NCBI RefSeq assembly: GCF_007994985.1
Contig: NZ_VOQF01000001.1
Coordinates: 744,001 to 808,000 of the forward strand
DNA: 64,000 nt
Direction of reading: 5' to 3'
Source of the DNA: Metabacillus litoralis
GTDB lineage: Bacteria > Bacillota > Bacilli > Bacillales > Bacillaceae
Every line of letters starts with the position of its first letter. Within the stretch, counting starts at the first letter, position 1. Below are positions 29,104 to 38,813 of the stretch, piece after piece. The notes under the pieces are model-generated. The model was not told the DNA's origin and ran no database searches. It saw only the letters and a list, made by a program, of their open reading frames with translations. A program made the translations under genes and the position numbers.

Positions 29104-29931
29104 TTAGTTTGACGAATGTAATTTCTCTACAATATTTTTAACTAAATCCAAGAAGTTTATTTTTACCTTTTCAGTTGTTTCAATTACTTCATCATGTGAC
29201 AATGGTTGGTCTAGAATTCCTGCAGCCATATTTGAGATACAAGAAATCCCTAATACTCCTAAACCAGCATGCTTTGCAACAATAACTTCAGGAACGGTTG
29301 ACATACCTACCGCATCTCCGCCCATTACACGAAGCATACGTATTTCAGATGGTGTTTCATATGAAGGACCTGTGTTACCAACATAAACACCTTCTTGAAG
29401 CTTTATGTTCAATTTTGTTGCAACATCCTTCGCTAATTGTCTAAACTTTTTATCATAGCTTTCTGACATATCAGGGAAACGAACACCGATTTCTGAATCA
29501 TTAGGACCAATTAATGGATTAGTTCCCATATTATTTATATGATCAGTAATTAACATTAAATCTCCAGCTTCAAATGACTCGTTAATTCCGCCTGCAGCAT
29601 TTGTTACAATTAATGTTTCAACACCAATTTCTTTCATAACTCGAACAGGAGCTGTTACTTTATCCATGCTATATCCTTCATAAAAATGAAAACGCCCTTG
29701 CATAGCAACAACTTGTGCTCCTTTTAGTGTTCCAAAAACAAGCTGCCCTGCATGACCCTCAACTGTTGAAACAGGAAAATTAGGTATTTCGCTATATGGT
29801 ATTTTCACCGGATTTTCAATTTCATCAGCTAAAACTCCAAGACCTGATCCTAGTATTAAACCGATTTTTGGAATTTCTTGATATTGTCTTTTTAGATAAT
29901 GAGCTGCTTCTTTAATTTTTTCATAATTCAT
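29104..29931 (-). CDS. punA: Purine-nucleoside phosphorylase
   Basis: A 275-residue trimeric-type purine-nucleoside phosphorylase acting on guanosine and inosine (PupG of B. subtilis). Motifs are [12 protein letters not shown] near the start, [23 protein letters not shown] and [19 protein letters not shown]. It overlaps no neighbour; 12 bp separate it from deoB and about 20 bp from pdp. Confidence 0.95.
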   Translation of the reverse strand: MNYEKIKEAAHYLKRQYQEIPKIGLILGSGLGVLADEIENPVKIPYSEIPNFPVSTVEGHAGQLVFGTLKGAQVVAMQGRFHFYEGYSMDKVTAPVRVMKEIGVETLIVTNAAGGINESFEAGDLMLITDHINNMGTNPLIGPNDSEIGVRFPDMSESYDKKFRQLAKDVATKLNIKLQEGVYVGNTGPSYETPSEIRMLRVMGGDAVGMSTVPEVIVAKHAGLGVLGISCISNMAAGILDQPLSHDEVIETTEKVKINFLDLVKNIVEKLHSSN

Positions 29932-29943
29932 TATGTAATCCTC

Positions 29944-31128
29944 CTATTTTAAATCAGATAAAAAGCTTTTTCCGTTAGCTGGCATTTTCACATTAAAATT
30001 ATCGGCAATTGTTGCCCCTACATCTGCAAAAGTACTTCTAATTTCTAGCTCACTTCCTGCATCTAATCGTGGGCTATAAACTAGGAGCGGAACATATTCT
30101 CTTGTGTGATCTGTTCCATGGTGTATCGGATCATTTCCATGGTCAGCTGTGATAATTAATAAATCTTGTTCAGTTAATGTTTCAAGAACGTGTGATAATC
30201 TAACATCATATTCCTCTAAAGCCTTACCATACCCAGCAGGATCTCTTCGATGTCCAAACAATGCGTCAAAATCTACTAAATTCAGAAAACTCATACCAGT
30301 GAAATCCATTGAAATGGTTTCATTTAATTTATCCATACCATCCATATTTGAGACCGTTCGTAAGGATTTCGTGATGCCCTCACCATCAAAAATATCTGAT
30401 ATTTTACCAATTGAAATAACATCATAACCGCTGTCTTGAAGTTCATTCATAACTGTTCTATCAAAAGGCTTTAATGCATAATCATGACGATTAGATGTTC
30501 TTGTAAAGTTACCTGCTGTGCCTAGGAATGGTCGCGCAATAACACGCCCAACCATATACTTTTCATCTAAAGTCATTTCCCGTGCAATCTCACATATTTT
30601 ATATAACTCTTCTATTGGAACAATTTCTTCATGTGCTGCAATTTGCAAAACAGAATCTGCTGAAGTGTAGACAATTAAAGCACCAGTATTTAAATGTTCT
30701 TCACCAAGTTCGTCTAGGATTTCTGTTCCTGAAGCAGGTTTGTTTCCAATCACCTTACGACCTGTTTTTTCTTCTAGAGCGTTAATTAATTCTGGTGGAA
30801 AGCCATTTGGAAATACTCGAAACGGCTGTTCAATATGTAACCCCATAATCTCCCAATGTCCTGTCATTGTATCTTTTCCGTTTGAAGCTTCTTGCATTTT
30901 TGTATAGTATGCTAATGGTTTTTCTTGAATCGGTATTCCTTTTATTTCGTTTATATTACTTAAACCTAATTTGGCCATATTAGGCATCGAAAGACCACCC
31001 ATATGATCTGCTATATGACCTAATGTATTTGAACCAATATCATTGAATTTGTCAGCATCAGGTGCTTCACCAATACCAAGTGAATCAAGAACAACTAGAA
31101 ACACACGTTTATATGTATAATTTGACAT
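29944..31128 (-). CDS. deoB: Phosphopentomutase
   Basis: A 394-residue metal enzyme of the alkaline phosphatase superfamily, converting (deoxy)ribose 1-phosphate to 5-phosphate (Drm in B. subtilis). The N-terminal [11 protein letters not shown] metal site, [13 protein letters not shown], and the C-terminal [22 protein letters not shown] are all present. It leads the salvage operon. Confidence 0.96.
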   Translation of the reverse strand: MSNYTYKRVFLVVLDSLGIGEAPDADKFNDIGSNTLGHIADHMGGLSMPNMAKLGLSNINEIKGIPIQEKPLAYYTKMQEASNGKDTMTGHWEIMGLHIEQPFRVFPNGFPPELINALEEKTGRKVIGNKPASGTEILDELGEEHLNTGALIVYTSADSVLQIAAHEEIVPIEELYKICEIAREMTLDEKYMVGRVIARPFLGTAGNFTRTSNRHDYALKPFDRTVMNELQDSGYDVISIGKISDIFDGEGITKSLRTVSNMDGMDKLNETISMDFTGMSFLNLVDFDALFGHRRDPAGYGKALEEYDVRLSHVLETLTEQDLLIITADHGNDPIHHGTDHTREYVPLLVYSPRLDAGSELEIRSTFADVGATIADNFNVKMPANGKSFLSDLK

Positions 31129-31304
31129 CGATATCCTCCTTTGATTATTACCTTCACTTAATGTTCCATAAAGTATTATATTCCATTCGAAACATTAAAC
31201 TTGTCGGAAGTCTGACAACTACTACCTACCTTCATTATAAACCCCTTTCAAGCTCATTTACAACTTTAAATAAAACTATTTATACTAATGTCTTGATCAC
31301 GCTA

Positions 31305-31340
31305 AAAAAGCATCTCCACAATTTTGTGTGATGCTTTTAG
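31305..31340 (-). terminator. Terminator of xerD
   Basis: A stem AAAGCATC / GATGCTTT with inner CCACAA/TTGTG pairing overlaps the xerD stop codon, with a U-run on the minus strand. Confidence 0.8.
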
Positions 31341-32230
31341 GCTCTTGGATGAAACTGATTATACACATCTTTCAATCTAGCTTTTGTCACATGTGTATAG
31401 ATTTGTGTTGTTGATATGTCTGCATGTCCTAGCATTTCTTGTACCGCTCTTAAATCTGCACCATTTTCAAGTAAATGAGTAGCAAAGGAATGCCTTAAAG
31501 TATGTGGTGTTATTTCATTCTTTATATTCGCTTCTGTAGCGAATTGCTTTAAGTTCTTCCAAAAACCCTGTCTTGAGATTCGTTTACCATGGTGATTAAC
31601 AAATAACGCTTCTGTTGGCTCTTTGCTATTAAGCAGCTTCGATCTAGCATTTTCTATATAATTCATTAAAGCTTCCGCTGCAGTCTTTCCTATAGGTACA
31701 ATTCGCTCTTTATTTCCTTTACCATAACAACGAATGAACCCCATTGTTAAGTGAGCATCTGTTAAATTCAAGTCAATCATTTCACTTACCCTCATACCAG
31801 TTGCGTATAACAGCTCAAGCATTGCTTTATCTCGATATCCAAATGGTGTTGTAAGCTTTGGGGTTTCTAACAACTTCTCTACCTCGTATAAAGATAGGAT
31901 TTTCGGAAGACTTCTCTCCAATTGTGGTGATTCAATTAATACTGATGGATCCTGGTCAGCTTGCTTTTCTCTTAATAAAAACTGGTGAAGGCTTCGTATT
32001 GAGGCTGTATGTCTTGCTAATGTTTTACTCGATTTTCCAGACTCTTTGAGAAACTTTAAAAATTGGATGATATGAAAACGTGTGACCTCATTAAATGAAA
32101 AAATTTGTTGCTTTTCTACTAAGTGCTTTTCATAGCTCTTCAAGTCACGCTCATAAGAAATAATTGTATTATTTGATAGACCTCTTTCTACGATTAGGTA
32201 GTGTATAAAATCTTTAATTTGATCTTTCAA
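31337..32230 (-). CDS. xerD: Tyrosine recombinase XerD (RipX)
   Basis: A 297-residue site-specific recombinase resolving chromosome dimers at dif with XerC (CodV). It has an N-terminal SAM-like core-binding domain (about 1-85) and the catalytic domain with Arg147, Lys171, His243, Arg246, His269 and the nucleophile Tyr278. All catalytic residues are intact. It follows yqzK by 6 bp, as in B. subtilis. Confidence 0.96.
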   Translation of the reverse strand: MKDQIKDFIHYLIVERGLSNNTIISYERDLKSYEKHLVEKQQIFSFNEVTRFHIIQFLKFLKESGKSSKTLARHTASIRSLHQFLLREKQADQDPSVLIESPQLERSLPKILSLYEVEKLLETPKLTTPFGYRDKAMLELLYATGMRVSEMIDLNLTDAHLTMGFIRCYGKGNKERIVPIGKTAAEALMNYIENARSKLLNSKEPTEALFVNHHGKRISRQGFWKNLKQFATEANIKNEITPHTLRHSFATHLLENGADLRAVQEMLGHADISTTQIYTHVTKARLKDVYNQFHPRA

Positions 32231-32236
32231 GTTTTT

Positions 32237-32464
32237 CTACTCCCCATTGTCAATAAAAAAAATAAACCTGTTTAACCAGCTATCATCTTCATTATTGACC
32301 ATATTGGTTACCTTTAAAGCAGCACCTTCTGGTTGGTCATAACGATGAATTTCTTGGTACTCTAAGTTCACCCAAATGATAGCATAATAGAATAAAATCG
32401 TAAATCCAGTGAATAAAATAAACACTTTCATCATATCTCTAAATGTTCTAAACCATCTAATCAT
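32237..32464 (-). CDS. yqzK: YqzK-like small membrane protein (DUF4227)
   Basis: A 75-residue protein with one membrane helix (about 12-32: VFILFTGFTILFYYAIIWVNL) and a short acidic outer tail. The FRDMMKVF start and position between fur and xerD match YqzK. Function unknown; the overlap-level spacing with xerD says they are co-transcribed. Confidence 0.85.
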   Translation of the reverse strand: MIRWFRTFRDMMKVFILFTGFTILFYYAIIWVNLEYQEIHRYDQPEGAALKVTNMVNNEDDSWLNRFIFFIDNGE

Positions 32465-32613
32465 TAAATAACCTCCAAAATCAAGTTAATTCATATATAG
32501 AATAAAGGGATGATTATTAGAAGATATGCCAAAAAGGACAAACTTTATACATCGTTTTTAATGAATTTCAGTATTTATTTCTAAAGGGGAACCTAGATTG
32601 TCAAATAGCCAAA

Positions 32614-32650
32614 AGTAAAAAGCCTAACCTTTATAAGCTAGACTTCGTTT
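32614..32650 (-). terminator. Probable terminator of fur
   Basis: On the minus strand AAGTCTA pairs with TAGGCTT (one G-U), followed by TTTACTTTT. The stem is short, so moderate confidence. Confidence 0.5.
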
Positions 32651-33123
32651 TATGCGTTATCATCATTATTTGATTCATCTTCAACCTTATCTTGACATTT
32701 CGTACATATACCATGAAATGTTAGACGGTGATCTTTAATTTGAAATTTAAAGTCTCTTTCGACGATTTCTTCTACATCTTCAAGGAGATCATCTTCTATT
32801 TCAGCGACAGATCCACATTCGATACATACTAGATGATGATGAAAATGGGCTGCCCCTTCTTTACGAAGATCATATCTAGAAACTCCATCTCCAAAATTTA
32901 TCTTATCAACAACTTTTAATTCAGTTAAAAGTTCTAACGTTCTATAAACTGTTGCAAGACCAATTTCAGGTGCTTTTTCCTTTACAAGAAGATAAACATC
33001 TTCTGCACTTAAATGGTCTTCCTCATTTTCCAATAGCACTCGAACAGTTGCTTCACGCTGTGGTGTTAACTTATAGCTAGCAGAATGCAACTGCTTCTTA
33101 ATCCGATCAATGCGGTTTTCCAT
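32650..33123 (-). CDS. fur: Ferric uptake regulator Fur
   Basis: A 157-residue iron-sensing repressor. The winged helix (LTPQREATVRVLLENEEDHLSAEDVYLLV) is followed by the metal sites HHHLVCIECG and GICTKC, the latter two CxxC motifs holding structural zinc. The C-terminus is slightly longer and acidic/Asn-rich. It lies between spoIIM and yqzK, the conserved B. subtilis location. Among Fur/Zur/PerR paralogs, position favours Fur. Confidence 0.93.
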   Translation of the reverse strand: MENRIDRIKKQLHSASYKLTPQREATVRVLLENEEDHLSAEDVYLLVKEKAPEIGLATVYRTLELLTELKVVDKINFGDGVSRYDLRKEGAAHFHHHLVCIECGSVAEIEDDLLEDVEEIVERDFKFQIKDHRLTFHGICTKCQDKVEDESNNDDNA

Positions 33124-33241
33124 AACTACTTTTCCTCCCTCGCCGCGTTCCCAAAACCATTATATATCAAATAAGAGGAAAGTGTCCAACTAAAATGATT
33201 ATAATCTAATAAATAGAAATATTATCATATAATAATTATTA

Positions 33242-33895
33242 TTATTTACTAACAAACTCAACAACATTTTTCATTAAGAAAGGTGATGCATATGCCTCAA
33301 ATCCGGATGCGATGATAGCAAGAACTCCAATAAATAAAAATACTGAAGCATATCTCATAAATAATGAGAAAGGAGCTTCCATGTTATTGGTTTTCTTCAC
33401 AAATAGCTGCCTAATTATTTTTAGTGTAAACGATATGGCAACAGCTGACATTAATATAAATGCTGGTATAAGTAAGATATTTTGTGGCAGAACAGTAACA
33501 AAAGATAATAAAAACCCTTTGAGTCCTAATTGGTTAACTAGAAAACCTACCGTAAATCCAACTACCATACCTTTAATAAATAACATAACTAAAATTACAG
33601 GTAATCCTATGATCGAAATCCCTAATATCCACATAAGTCCTAAATATTTCAAATTATGAAAGAAGCTCTGTTGAAACATATCTGCTGAGCTTGCAACCTT
33701 TCCTTCTGCAACTTGTCCAAAAAATCTGTTTAAATAGTAATATAAATCCTCTTTCTGACTCAAATTCATACTATTAACAATTATGGCTCCAAAAATAACC
33801 CCCATTAAAAATAACACAAATACAAAAAGATATATGGACGAATGCTCCTTAAGGTGCTGCTTCATCATTGCACTTAATGGCAGTTGTTTACGCAT
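33242..33895 (-). CDS. spoIIM: Stage II sporulation protein M
   Basis: A 217-residue membrane protein with about five helices. With SpoIID and SpoIIP it forms the mother-cell engulfment machine that thins the septal peptidoglycan. I start at the ATG at 33895, because GGGAGGAAATGATT gives 8-base spacing; the frame's earlier ATG is too close to that site. Motifs such as [19 protein letters not shown] fit the family. A sigma-E-like promoter precedes it. Confidence 0.93.
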   Translation of the reverse strand: MRKQLPLSAMMKQHLKEHSSIYLFVFVLFLMGVIFGAIIVNSMNLSQKEDLYYYLNRFFGQVAEGKVASSADMFQQSFFHNLKYLGLMWILGISIIGLPVILVMLFIKGMVVGFTVGFLVNQLGLKGFLLSFVTVLPQNILLIPAFILMSAVAISFTLKIIRQLFVKKTNNMEAPFSLFMRYASVFLFIGVLAIIASGFEAYASPFLMKNVVEFVSK

Positions 33896-33925
33896 AATCA
33901 TTTCCTCCCGTCATTCACTTACTAG

Positions 33926-33953
33926 AGTATATGAGAGGACTAGCATTCTATGA
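33926..33953 (-). promoter_or_regulatory. Candidate sigma-E promoter of spoIIM
   Basis: On the minus strand TCATAGA (33947-33953) and CATATACT (33926-33933) are 13 bases apart, the same layout as the dacB candidate at 7437-7464. spoIIM is a sigma-E gene in B. subtilis. Confidence 0.6.
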
Positions 33954-34020
33954 CTCAAAATTGGTTTTCTTTTCTAGTTACCCTAGTTTATACTAACTAA
34001 AAATGTAAGGATGTGATTGG

Positions 34021-34583
34021 ATGAATGCTATATTACTAGATTTCCCTTCGGAGTTTACAACTAAACGACTTTTTCTTAGATCTCCACAATATGGAGATGG
34101 CAAAGCAGTGAATGCTGCTATACGTGCATCTATTAATGAATTAAGACCATGGATGCCATTTGCTCAACAGCTACCTAAGGAAGAAGAAACTGAAAGTAAT
34201 ATTCGAGAAGCGATGGCAAAGTTATATTAAGGGAAGATTTACGTTTCCTTATTTTCGACCGTTTCACAGGTGTGTTTATTGGTAGTACCGGTTTACATCG
34301 GATGAAATGGAATGTCCCTACTTGTGAAATTGGATATTGGATTGATTCAAGATATAGTGGAAAAGGATATATAACTGAAGCTGTTGAAGGCTTAATCCAT
34401 TTCGCAGTTACTGAACTAGAAACAAAACGAATTGAAATTAAATGTGATACTAATAATGATAGAAGTAAAAAAATCCCCGAGAAGCTTGGTTTCACACTAG
34501 AAGGGACATTTCGCCAAGATAATTTGTCAGCAGATGGTAAGTATGTACGAGATACATATGTTTTTGCTAAGGTGTTTTCGTGA
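34021..34583 (+). pseudogene. Frameshifted GNAT acetyltransferase (RimJ/RimL type)
   Basis: Two frames together make one GNAT protein. The first (from ATG 34021) reads FTTKRLFLRSPQYGDG... and stops at 34230 (MAKLY then stop). Reading shifts by one base near 34222, and the sequence continues KFILREDLRFLIFDRFTGV, then FIGSTGLHRM, GYWIDSRYSGKGYITEAV, and FRQDNLSADGKYVRDTYVF to 34583. The simplest change is loss of one T in the run at 34222-34223. The combined length (about 187 residues) is full for the family. It may be a real pseudogene or a sequencing slip; no TIR or insertion is present. Confidence 0.88.
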
Positions 34584-34614
34584 TCTTATTCCTTGATACT
34601 TAAAAAATGATCAT

Positions 34615-34648
34615 AAAAAGGAGAATTACAACAAGTAATTCTCCTCAT
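34615..34648. terminator. Bidirectional terminator GNAT / EndoQ
   Basis: A perfect 10-bp stem GGAGAATTAC / GTAATTCTCC with loop AACAA between the convergent ends. Confidence 0.75.
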
Positions 34649-35815
34649 CTAAACTCCAGTAACCTTCCCATATGTCCCTCCGCCACCTGAAGATACTTGA
34701 AGTTTTCCTTCTCTTGCTGCAATGATAAATTCTGCAAGCTTGTTTGGAACAACTTTTTGAAGTTCTTCTTTTGGAACGTGATGTAAGATATTCATTTCAG
34801 TACCAAACAGGTCCTTTAATTTATCTAATGTCTTCGGTCCAACACCAGGTATAAATTGTAATGGCACTTGATGTATATATGGAGGACGAACTTTTTCATT
34901 TTCACGAATACCGGCTAATTCCTGTATTCGCTTTGATACACCTTTAGTAAATCGAATACTTCCGCAATGGCTACATTCTACTTCATTTAACTCTGGCTTT
35001 AAGCCGCATTTTTCACAAGTAGTTTCATAATATTTACCCAAGTAAGGATTTAACCCGTAATTCGCTTGAACCGTTCTCCCCTCTTTAGAATGCAAAGCTT
35101 TTTGTAACTCGAGAAAGCTTGGCTCCTTTAATAGTAGCTTTTGATATTCACGAGCAATTTTCGGTAATGAATGTGCATCTGAATTTGTTAAAAAAGGAAA
35201 CTGATGTAATTCTTCTATTTTGTCTGCCATTAATGTATCTGAGCTTAACCCTAATTCAACAGCATCAATTAATGAAGAAGAAAAAACTTCTGTTAATGAA
35301 ACACTCACTCCACTGCCATATAAGCTTTTGTGAGGTGTAAAAATATGCGCAGGTATAAATAGCCCGCCTAGTTTCTTTGCATATTTCTGAAGATTTTCTC
35401 CTGTTTCATATATTCTCTGCGAGCTAAGTGTAATATTCTTAAGTCTTGATGAAATCCATATAGAAAATTGCTTCATTTTTTCTAGTGTTGGCATTAAAAC
35501 TAAAACATGTACAGGTCCTTTACAGGTATCATCATAAAGTTCAAGCTCACTGCCGAGGATTAATGTTGTATTTTGAAACCTAATACCACCATCATCTAAT
35601 TCGTAACACTCACCTTCCTCAATAAGCTTTGTTAGTGTTAGCAATACCTCTGGAACATGACAATCGATTACGCCGATGATATCAATTCCTTTATGATCAC
35701 TTGCTTCAACTAAAATGTTTTCGAGTGTTAATGAACGTGATGCTGTTATTTTCACTGGTTTTCCTGACTTTGTTTGTCCGATATGAATATGTAAATCAGC
35801 AAAATAGCTTTTCAT
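34649..35815 (-). CDS. Endonuclease Q-like PHP-domain protein (YqxK-like)
   Basis: A 388-residue protein. Residues 1-260 form a PHP phosphoesterase domain (DLHIHIGQ at 7-14, IGVIDCHVPE, and NSDAHSLPKI). A zinc ribbon follows at about 268-290 (CEKCG and CSHCG). A helix-hairpin-helix lies at about 325-355 (FIPGVGPKTLDKL). This matches EndoQ, which in archaea and some bacteria cuts DNA next to deaminated bases. It follows nudF by about 39 bp; B. subtilis has yqxK in this place. Activity is inferred from architecture only. Confidence 0.85.
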   Translation of the reverse strand: MKSYFADLHIHIGQTKSGKPVKITASRSLTLENILVEASDHKGIDIIGVIDCHVPEVLLTLTKLIEEGECYELDDGGIRFQNTTLILGSELELYDDTCKGPVHVLVLMPTLEKMKQFSIWISSRLKNITLSSQRIYETGENLQKYAKKLGGLFIPAHIFTPHKSLYGSGVSVSLTEVFSSSLIDAVELGLSSDTLMADKIEELHQFPFLTNSDAHSLPKIAREYQKLLLKEPSFLELQKALHSKEGRTVQANYGLNPYLGKYYETTCEKCGLKPELNEVECSHCGSIRFTKGVSKRIQELAGIRENEKVRPPYIHQVPLQFIPGVGPKTLDKLKDLFGTEMNILHHVPKEELQKVVPNKLAEFIIAAREGKLQVSSGGGGTYGKVTGV

Positions 35816-35854
35816 CTCTTGAATAGAACACCCTCCTTCCTTAAGTAGCTTTGA

Positions 35855-36418
35855 TTATTTTTGTTTGCTTTTTTGCATTAACTGCAAGTATTGAACTGCA
35901 TATGCTGTTTTGGCATCGAAAATTTGTTGATTCACGATCATTTCCTGTGCTTCTTCTAGCGTGATTTCCATTACTTCTACAAATTCATCTTCATCTAACT
36001 CTGCTTTATGTGTTAGCTTTTTCAAATCCTTCGCAATAAATAAATGAACAAGTTCATCTGCAAAACCAGGTGATGTGTAAAAAGAGATTAATGGCTCTAA
36101 TTCTTCACATGTATACCCTGTTTCCTCCTCCAGCTCTCTTTTAGCCGTTGTTATTGGTTCTTCCCCTTTTTCAAGCTTTCCTGCTGGTATTTCAACAATT
36201 GTTCGTCCAAGTGGTTTACGATATTGCTCGACCATCACAATTTTATGATCATTGGTAAGTGCTAATACCGCTACTGCACCTGGGTGTTTGACAATTTCTC
36301 TTGTACTTGTTTTCCCATTTGGCAATTCGACTTCTTCTACATATAAATCGATAACTCTTCCTTTAAAAATCTCTTTTGAAGATATTGTTGTTTCTTTTAA
36401 GTTTTCCACATGATCCAC
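35855..36418 (-). CDS. nudF: ADP-ribose pyrophosphatase NudF
   Basis: A 187-residue Nudix hydrolase that splits ADP-ribose. The Nudix box is complete at about 80-102 (GKLEKGEEPITTAKRELEEETGY), and the downstream FYTSPGFADELVHLF is typical of this branch. It heads the nudF-endoQ pair and is divergent from the small gene at 36476. Confidence 0.93.
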   Translation of the reverse strand: MDHVENLKETTISSKEIFKGRVIDLYVEEVELPNGKTSTREIVKHPGAVAVLALTNDHKIVMVEQYRKPLGRTIVEIPAGKLEKGEEPITTAKRELEEETGYTCEELEPLISFYTSPGFADELVHLFIAKDLKKLTHKAELDEDEFVEVMEITLEEAQEMIVNQQIFDAKTAYAVQYLQLMQKSKQK

Positions 36419-36475
36419 TCCTGTTCTACATACTTTTTGATTTTCATATATTCTATCATACCTTACTGGAAGGGA

Positions 36476-36661
36476 ATGGATATAAAAGTGAAAATCTATC
36501 GAAATGAAAAAGGAATTGTGTTAATAGGAAAACCCCATGAAATTCAATCTAAATTAAAGGAGTATGTTAGATTATATGAAACATTAGATCAACTGATTCA
36601 AAGTAAGAATACGAGAAAAGGGAGAGTTCTTCTTTCTCCTACCTACAAGCTTAGTGATTGA
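36476..36661 (+). CDS. Small conserved-looking protein, unknown function
   Basis: A 61-residue reading (MDIKVKIYRNEKGIVLIGKPHEIQSKLKEYV...) with beta-strand start and an amphipathic helix (SKLKEYVRLYETLDQLIQ). A GGAAGGG site is close to the ATG at 36476; a GTG 12 bases later is an alternative start with better spacing. The longer frame from 36410 begins inside nudF and is unlikely. It sits divergently between nudF and yqkF; no domain recognised. Confidence 0.6.
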   Translation: MDIKVKIYRNEKGIVLIGKPHEIQSKLKEYVRLYETLDQLIQSKNTRKGRVLLSPTYKLSD

Positions 36662-36732
36662 TTCTTATCATTTGATTTTCCCATCACTTTATACTACCCT
36701 CAACATAAAGAACTCTAGAGGAGTGATAAGCT

Positions 36733-37641
36733 TTGCGAAAAAGACAGCTTGGGAATTCAGATTTATATGTAAGTGAAATTGGATTAGGCTGCATGTCACT
36801 AGGAGATAATGAACAGCACGCTCTCTCTTTGATTGACAAAGCAATTGATGTAGGAATTAATTATCTAGATACAGCTGATTTATATGATTTCGGAAAAAAT
36901 GAAGAATTAGTTGGAAAAGCGATTAGAAATCATCGACATGATATCATATTGGCAACAAAAGCAGGTAATCGCTGGAAAGAAGATAAATCTGGCTGGACTT
37001 GGGACCCTTCTAAAAAATACATAAAAGAAGCTGTTAAGCATAGCTTAAAGCGCCTACAAACAGATTATATTGATTTATATCAACTCCATGGTGGAACAAT
37101 TGAAGATAATATTGATGAAACAATCGAAGCCTTTGAGGAATTAAAACAAGAGGGACTTATTCGTTACTATGGTATTTCATCGATTCGCCCAAATGTGATT
37201 AAAGAATATCTAAATAAATCAAACATTGTGTCCATTATGATGCAATATAGCCTTTTAGATCGACGTCCTGAAGAGTTATTTCCACTTATTAATGAACATA
37301 ATGTAAGTGTCATTGCTCGCGGCCCACTTGCAAAAGGACTTTTAACAGAAAAACCTTTGTCCTCTAAATTACAAACTGAAAACTATCTTTCCTACTCAAA
37401 GGATGAGCTAAAAACACTACTTAGTGAATTTGAAACAATAGATTCTCCACTGACAATGACAGAGCTTGCCCTTCAATATTGTCTTTATGAAGAAGCGGTT
37501 GGTGCTGTCATTCCTGGAGCTAGTAAACTTCAACAGTTACTTGAAAATGCAGCTGCTGGAGATGCCAGTCCGTTAAGTGCTGACACTTATCATAAGCTCC
37601 AGCAAATCTCTAAACAAGATAAGTATGAGCAACACCGATAG
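36733..37641 (+). CDS. yqkF: Aldo/keto reductase (YqkF-like)
   Basis: A 302-residue NADPH-dependent aldo/keto reductase. The catalytic tetrad is visible: Asp46 and Tyr51 in GINYLDTADLYDFG, Lys76 in ILATKAG, and His in DLYQLHGG. The C-terminal cofactor site GAVIPGASKLQQLLENAAA is present. It starts with TTG behind AGAGGAGTG. Position beside nudF matches yqkF. The natural substrate is unknown. Confidence 0.9.
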   Translation: MRKRQLGNSDLYVSEIGLGCMSLGDNEQHALSLIDKAIDVGINYLDTADLYDFGKNEELVGKAIRNHRHDIILATKAGNRWKEDKSGWTWDPSKKYIKEAVKHSLKRLQTDYIDLYQLHGGTIEDNIDETIEAFEELKQEGLIRYYGISSIRPNVIKEYLNKSNIVSIMMQYSLLDRRPEELFPLINEHNVSVIARGPLAKGLLTEKPLSSKLQTENYLSYSKDELKTLLSEFETIDSPLTMTELALQYCLYEEAVGAVIPGASKLQQLLENAAAGDASPLSADTYHKLQQISKQDKYEQHR

Positions 37642-37669
37642 ATAGTAGCTAAAATAACATTCTAATAGA

Positions 37670-37708
37670 AGAGCTTAGTAGAATTTTCACCTCTCTAAGC
37701 TCTCTTTT
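37670..37708. terminator. Bidirectional terminator yqkF / yqkE
   Basis: The stem AGAGCTTAG / CTAAGCTCT with a 16-base loop and T-run, between the convergent yqkF and yqkE. Confidence 0.7.
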
Positions 37709-37716
37709 AACGTATT

Positions 37717-37950
37717 TTACTTATACTCTTTCCAAGATAACGAACTTTCGTTTAATAATTCTTCAAAGCTTTTGTTTTTTTCTTTCTGTTTTCGCTCTTC
37801 TATTTTTTTCTTCTCAAGCTCAGCTTCTCTTTCTTCTTGCTCCTTTGTTAAACCTTTTTTCACTGCTTTTAATTGCTCTAATAAATCGCTATTTAAATGA
37901 TCTGAAACAGATACGTTTTTATCATCTTTTTGCTTTTTCGATTTTCTCAT
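37717..37950 (-). CDS. yqkE: YqkE-like small charged protein
   Basis: A 77-residue, very charged, all-helical protein, rich in Lys and Glu (KEQEEREAELEKKKIEERKQKEK), likely a coiled coil, with a conserved-looking end SFEELLNESSLSWKEYK. This and the position opposite yqkF match YqkE. Function unknown. A GAGGGG ribosome site stands ahead of the ATG. Confidence 0.75.
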   Translation of the reverse strand: MRKSKKQKDDKNVSVSDHLNSDLLEQLKAVKKGLTKEQEEREAELEKKKIEERKQKEKNKSFEELLNESSLSWKEYK

Positions 37951-38168
37951 CTTTGTTGCCCCTCTTTTCTAAACTTATCTTAAAATTATAGGTATAACAT
38001 TGTATAAATATCAAGCATTAGACATTGATCTTTTTAAATTTTAACCATGAATAAATACAAGCATACTGCCAAAAGGATAAATGTACCTTATTGAAAAAGG
38101 CATCTGTCCCCCCTGTATATTTTATTACCATTACTGACATTTTATATGGTAGGAAGGAGTGATTAATC

Positions 38169-38288
38169 ATGGCAAAACAACAGAGTCAAAAAGGGAAACC
38201 TAATGCTGATACTTCTAAGAAGATGATGGCTGCTGAAGAGATGGAAAAAGCTATTCATCCTACTAAGAGACAAAATTCTGAGCAATGA
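38169..38288 (+). CDS. 39-residue basic peptide, possible minor spore protein
   Basis: An ATG at 38169 with AGGAAGGAGTG about 10 bases ahead opens a 39-codon frame (MAKQQSQKGKPNADTSKKM..., ending TKRQNSEQ). The peptide is hydrophilic, rich in Lys, Gln, Ala and Ser, without Cys or Trp, like minor small acid-soluble spore proteins, but I do not recognise the family. A family B element starts 8 bp after the stop, and its hairpin could end the transcript. Confidence 0.6.
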   Translation: MAKQQSQKGKPNADTSKKMMAAEEMEKAIHPTKRQNSEQ

Positions 38289-38295
38289 CCCAAAA

Positions 38296-38642
38296 GAGGA
38301 TGGGACATAAGTATTTAAGCTAATGAAAAACCCGAATTATTAGGTGATATGTCAATTAAACATTCGCCTAATAGTTCGGGTTTTTATTTGCAGTCTTCAA
38401 TGTTTTTTGATTTTGCATACTATTTTTAAGAACTAGTGTAATGGAGCGGAAGACATTTGACTCCTGCGGGTGCAGAGGAAAGGCTCTAGACCCCACAGGT
38501 GCGCAGCTTACGAGGAGGCTTAGCTTCCTCCCCGGCGAATCTTATGTCTGCAGCGCAATGGAACGAACTTGTTTCTTTCAACTTAACTGAATTTAGATTT
38601 ATTCGTCTTTTTGAATGTTTTTTTAAATTATGTCCCAGCCTC
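38296..38642. repeat. Family B MITE-like element, copy 1
   Basis: 347 bp with 15-bp terminal inverted repeats: GAGGATGGGACATAA at the left and TTATGTCCCAGCCTC at the right, 14 of 15 matching as inverted. Inside are a large hairpin (CCCGAATTATTAGG with CCTAATAGTTCGGG, followed by Ts) and a GC-rich core (GACTCCTGCGGG ... GAGGAGGCT). No transposase. Copies lie at 50751-51098 and 61734-62081 in opposite orientation. Confidence 0.9.
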
Positions 38643-38813
38643 TTCTTTGTAGATAAGATAGTATATATATTCTTCACTAAGTTTTTTAATATCTAGATCT
38701 AGGTACCATTAACTCTAGCGGAAAAATAACACCCTTTCATATCACGTTTACTACCTAATTTATGATATTATTCGTATAGATGAACGAATCAATAAGGTAA
38801 GGAGTTAATTTTT

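Noticed and set aside
31337-32230. XerD as an integrase of a mobile element
   Set aside because: The location next to yqzK and fur and the full-length XerD sequence mark the housekeeping dimer-resolution enzyme.
38486-38696. Two overlapping frames on opposite strands within family B copy 1
   Set aside because: Both lie in the repeat and are not maintained in copies 2 and 3.
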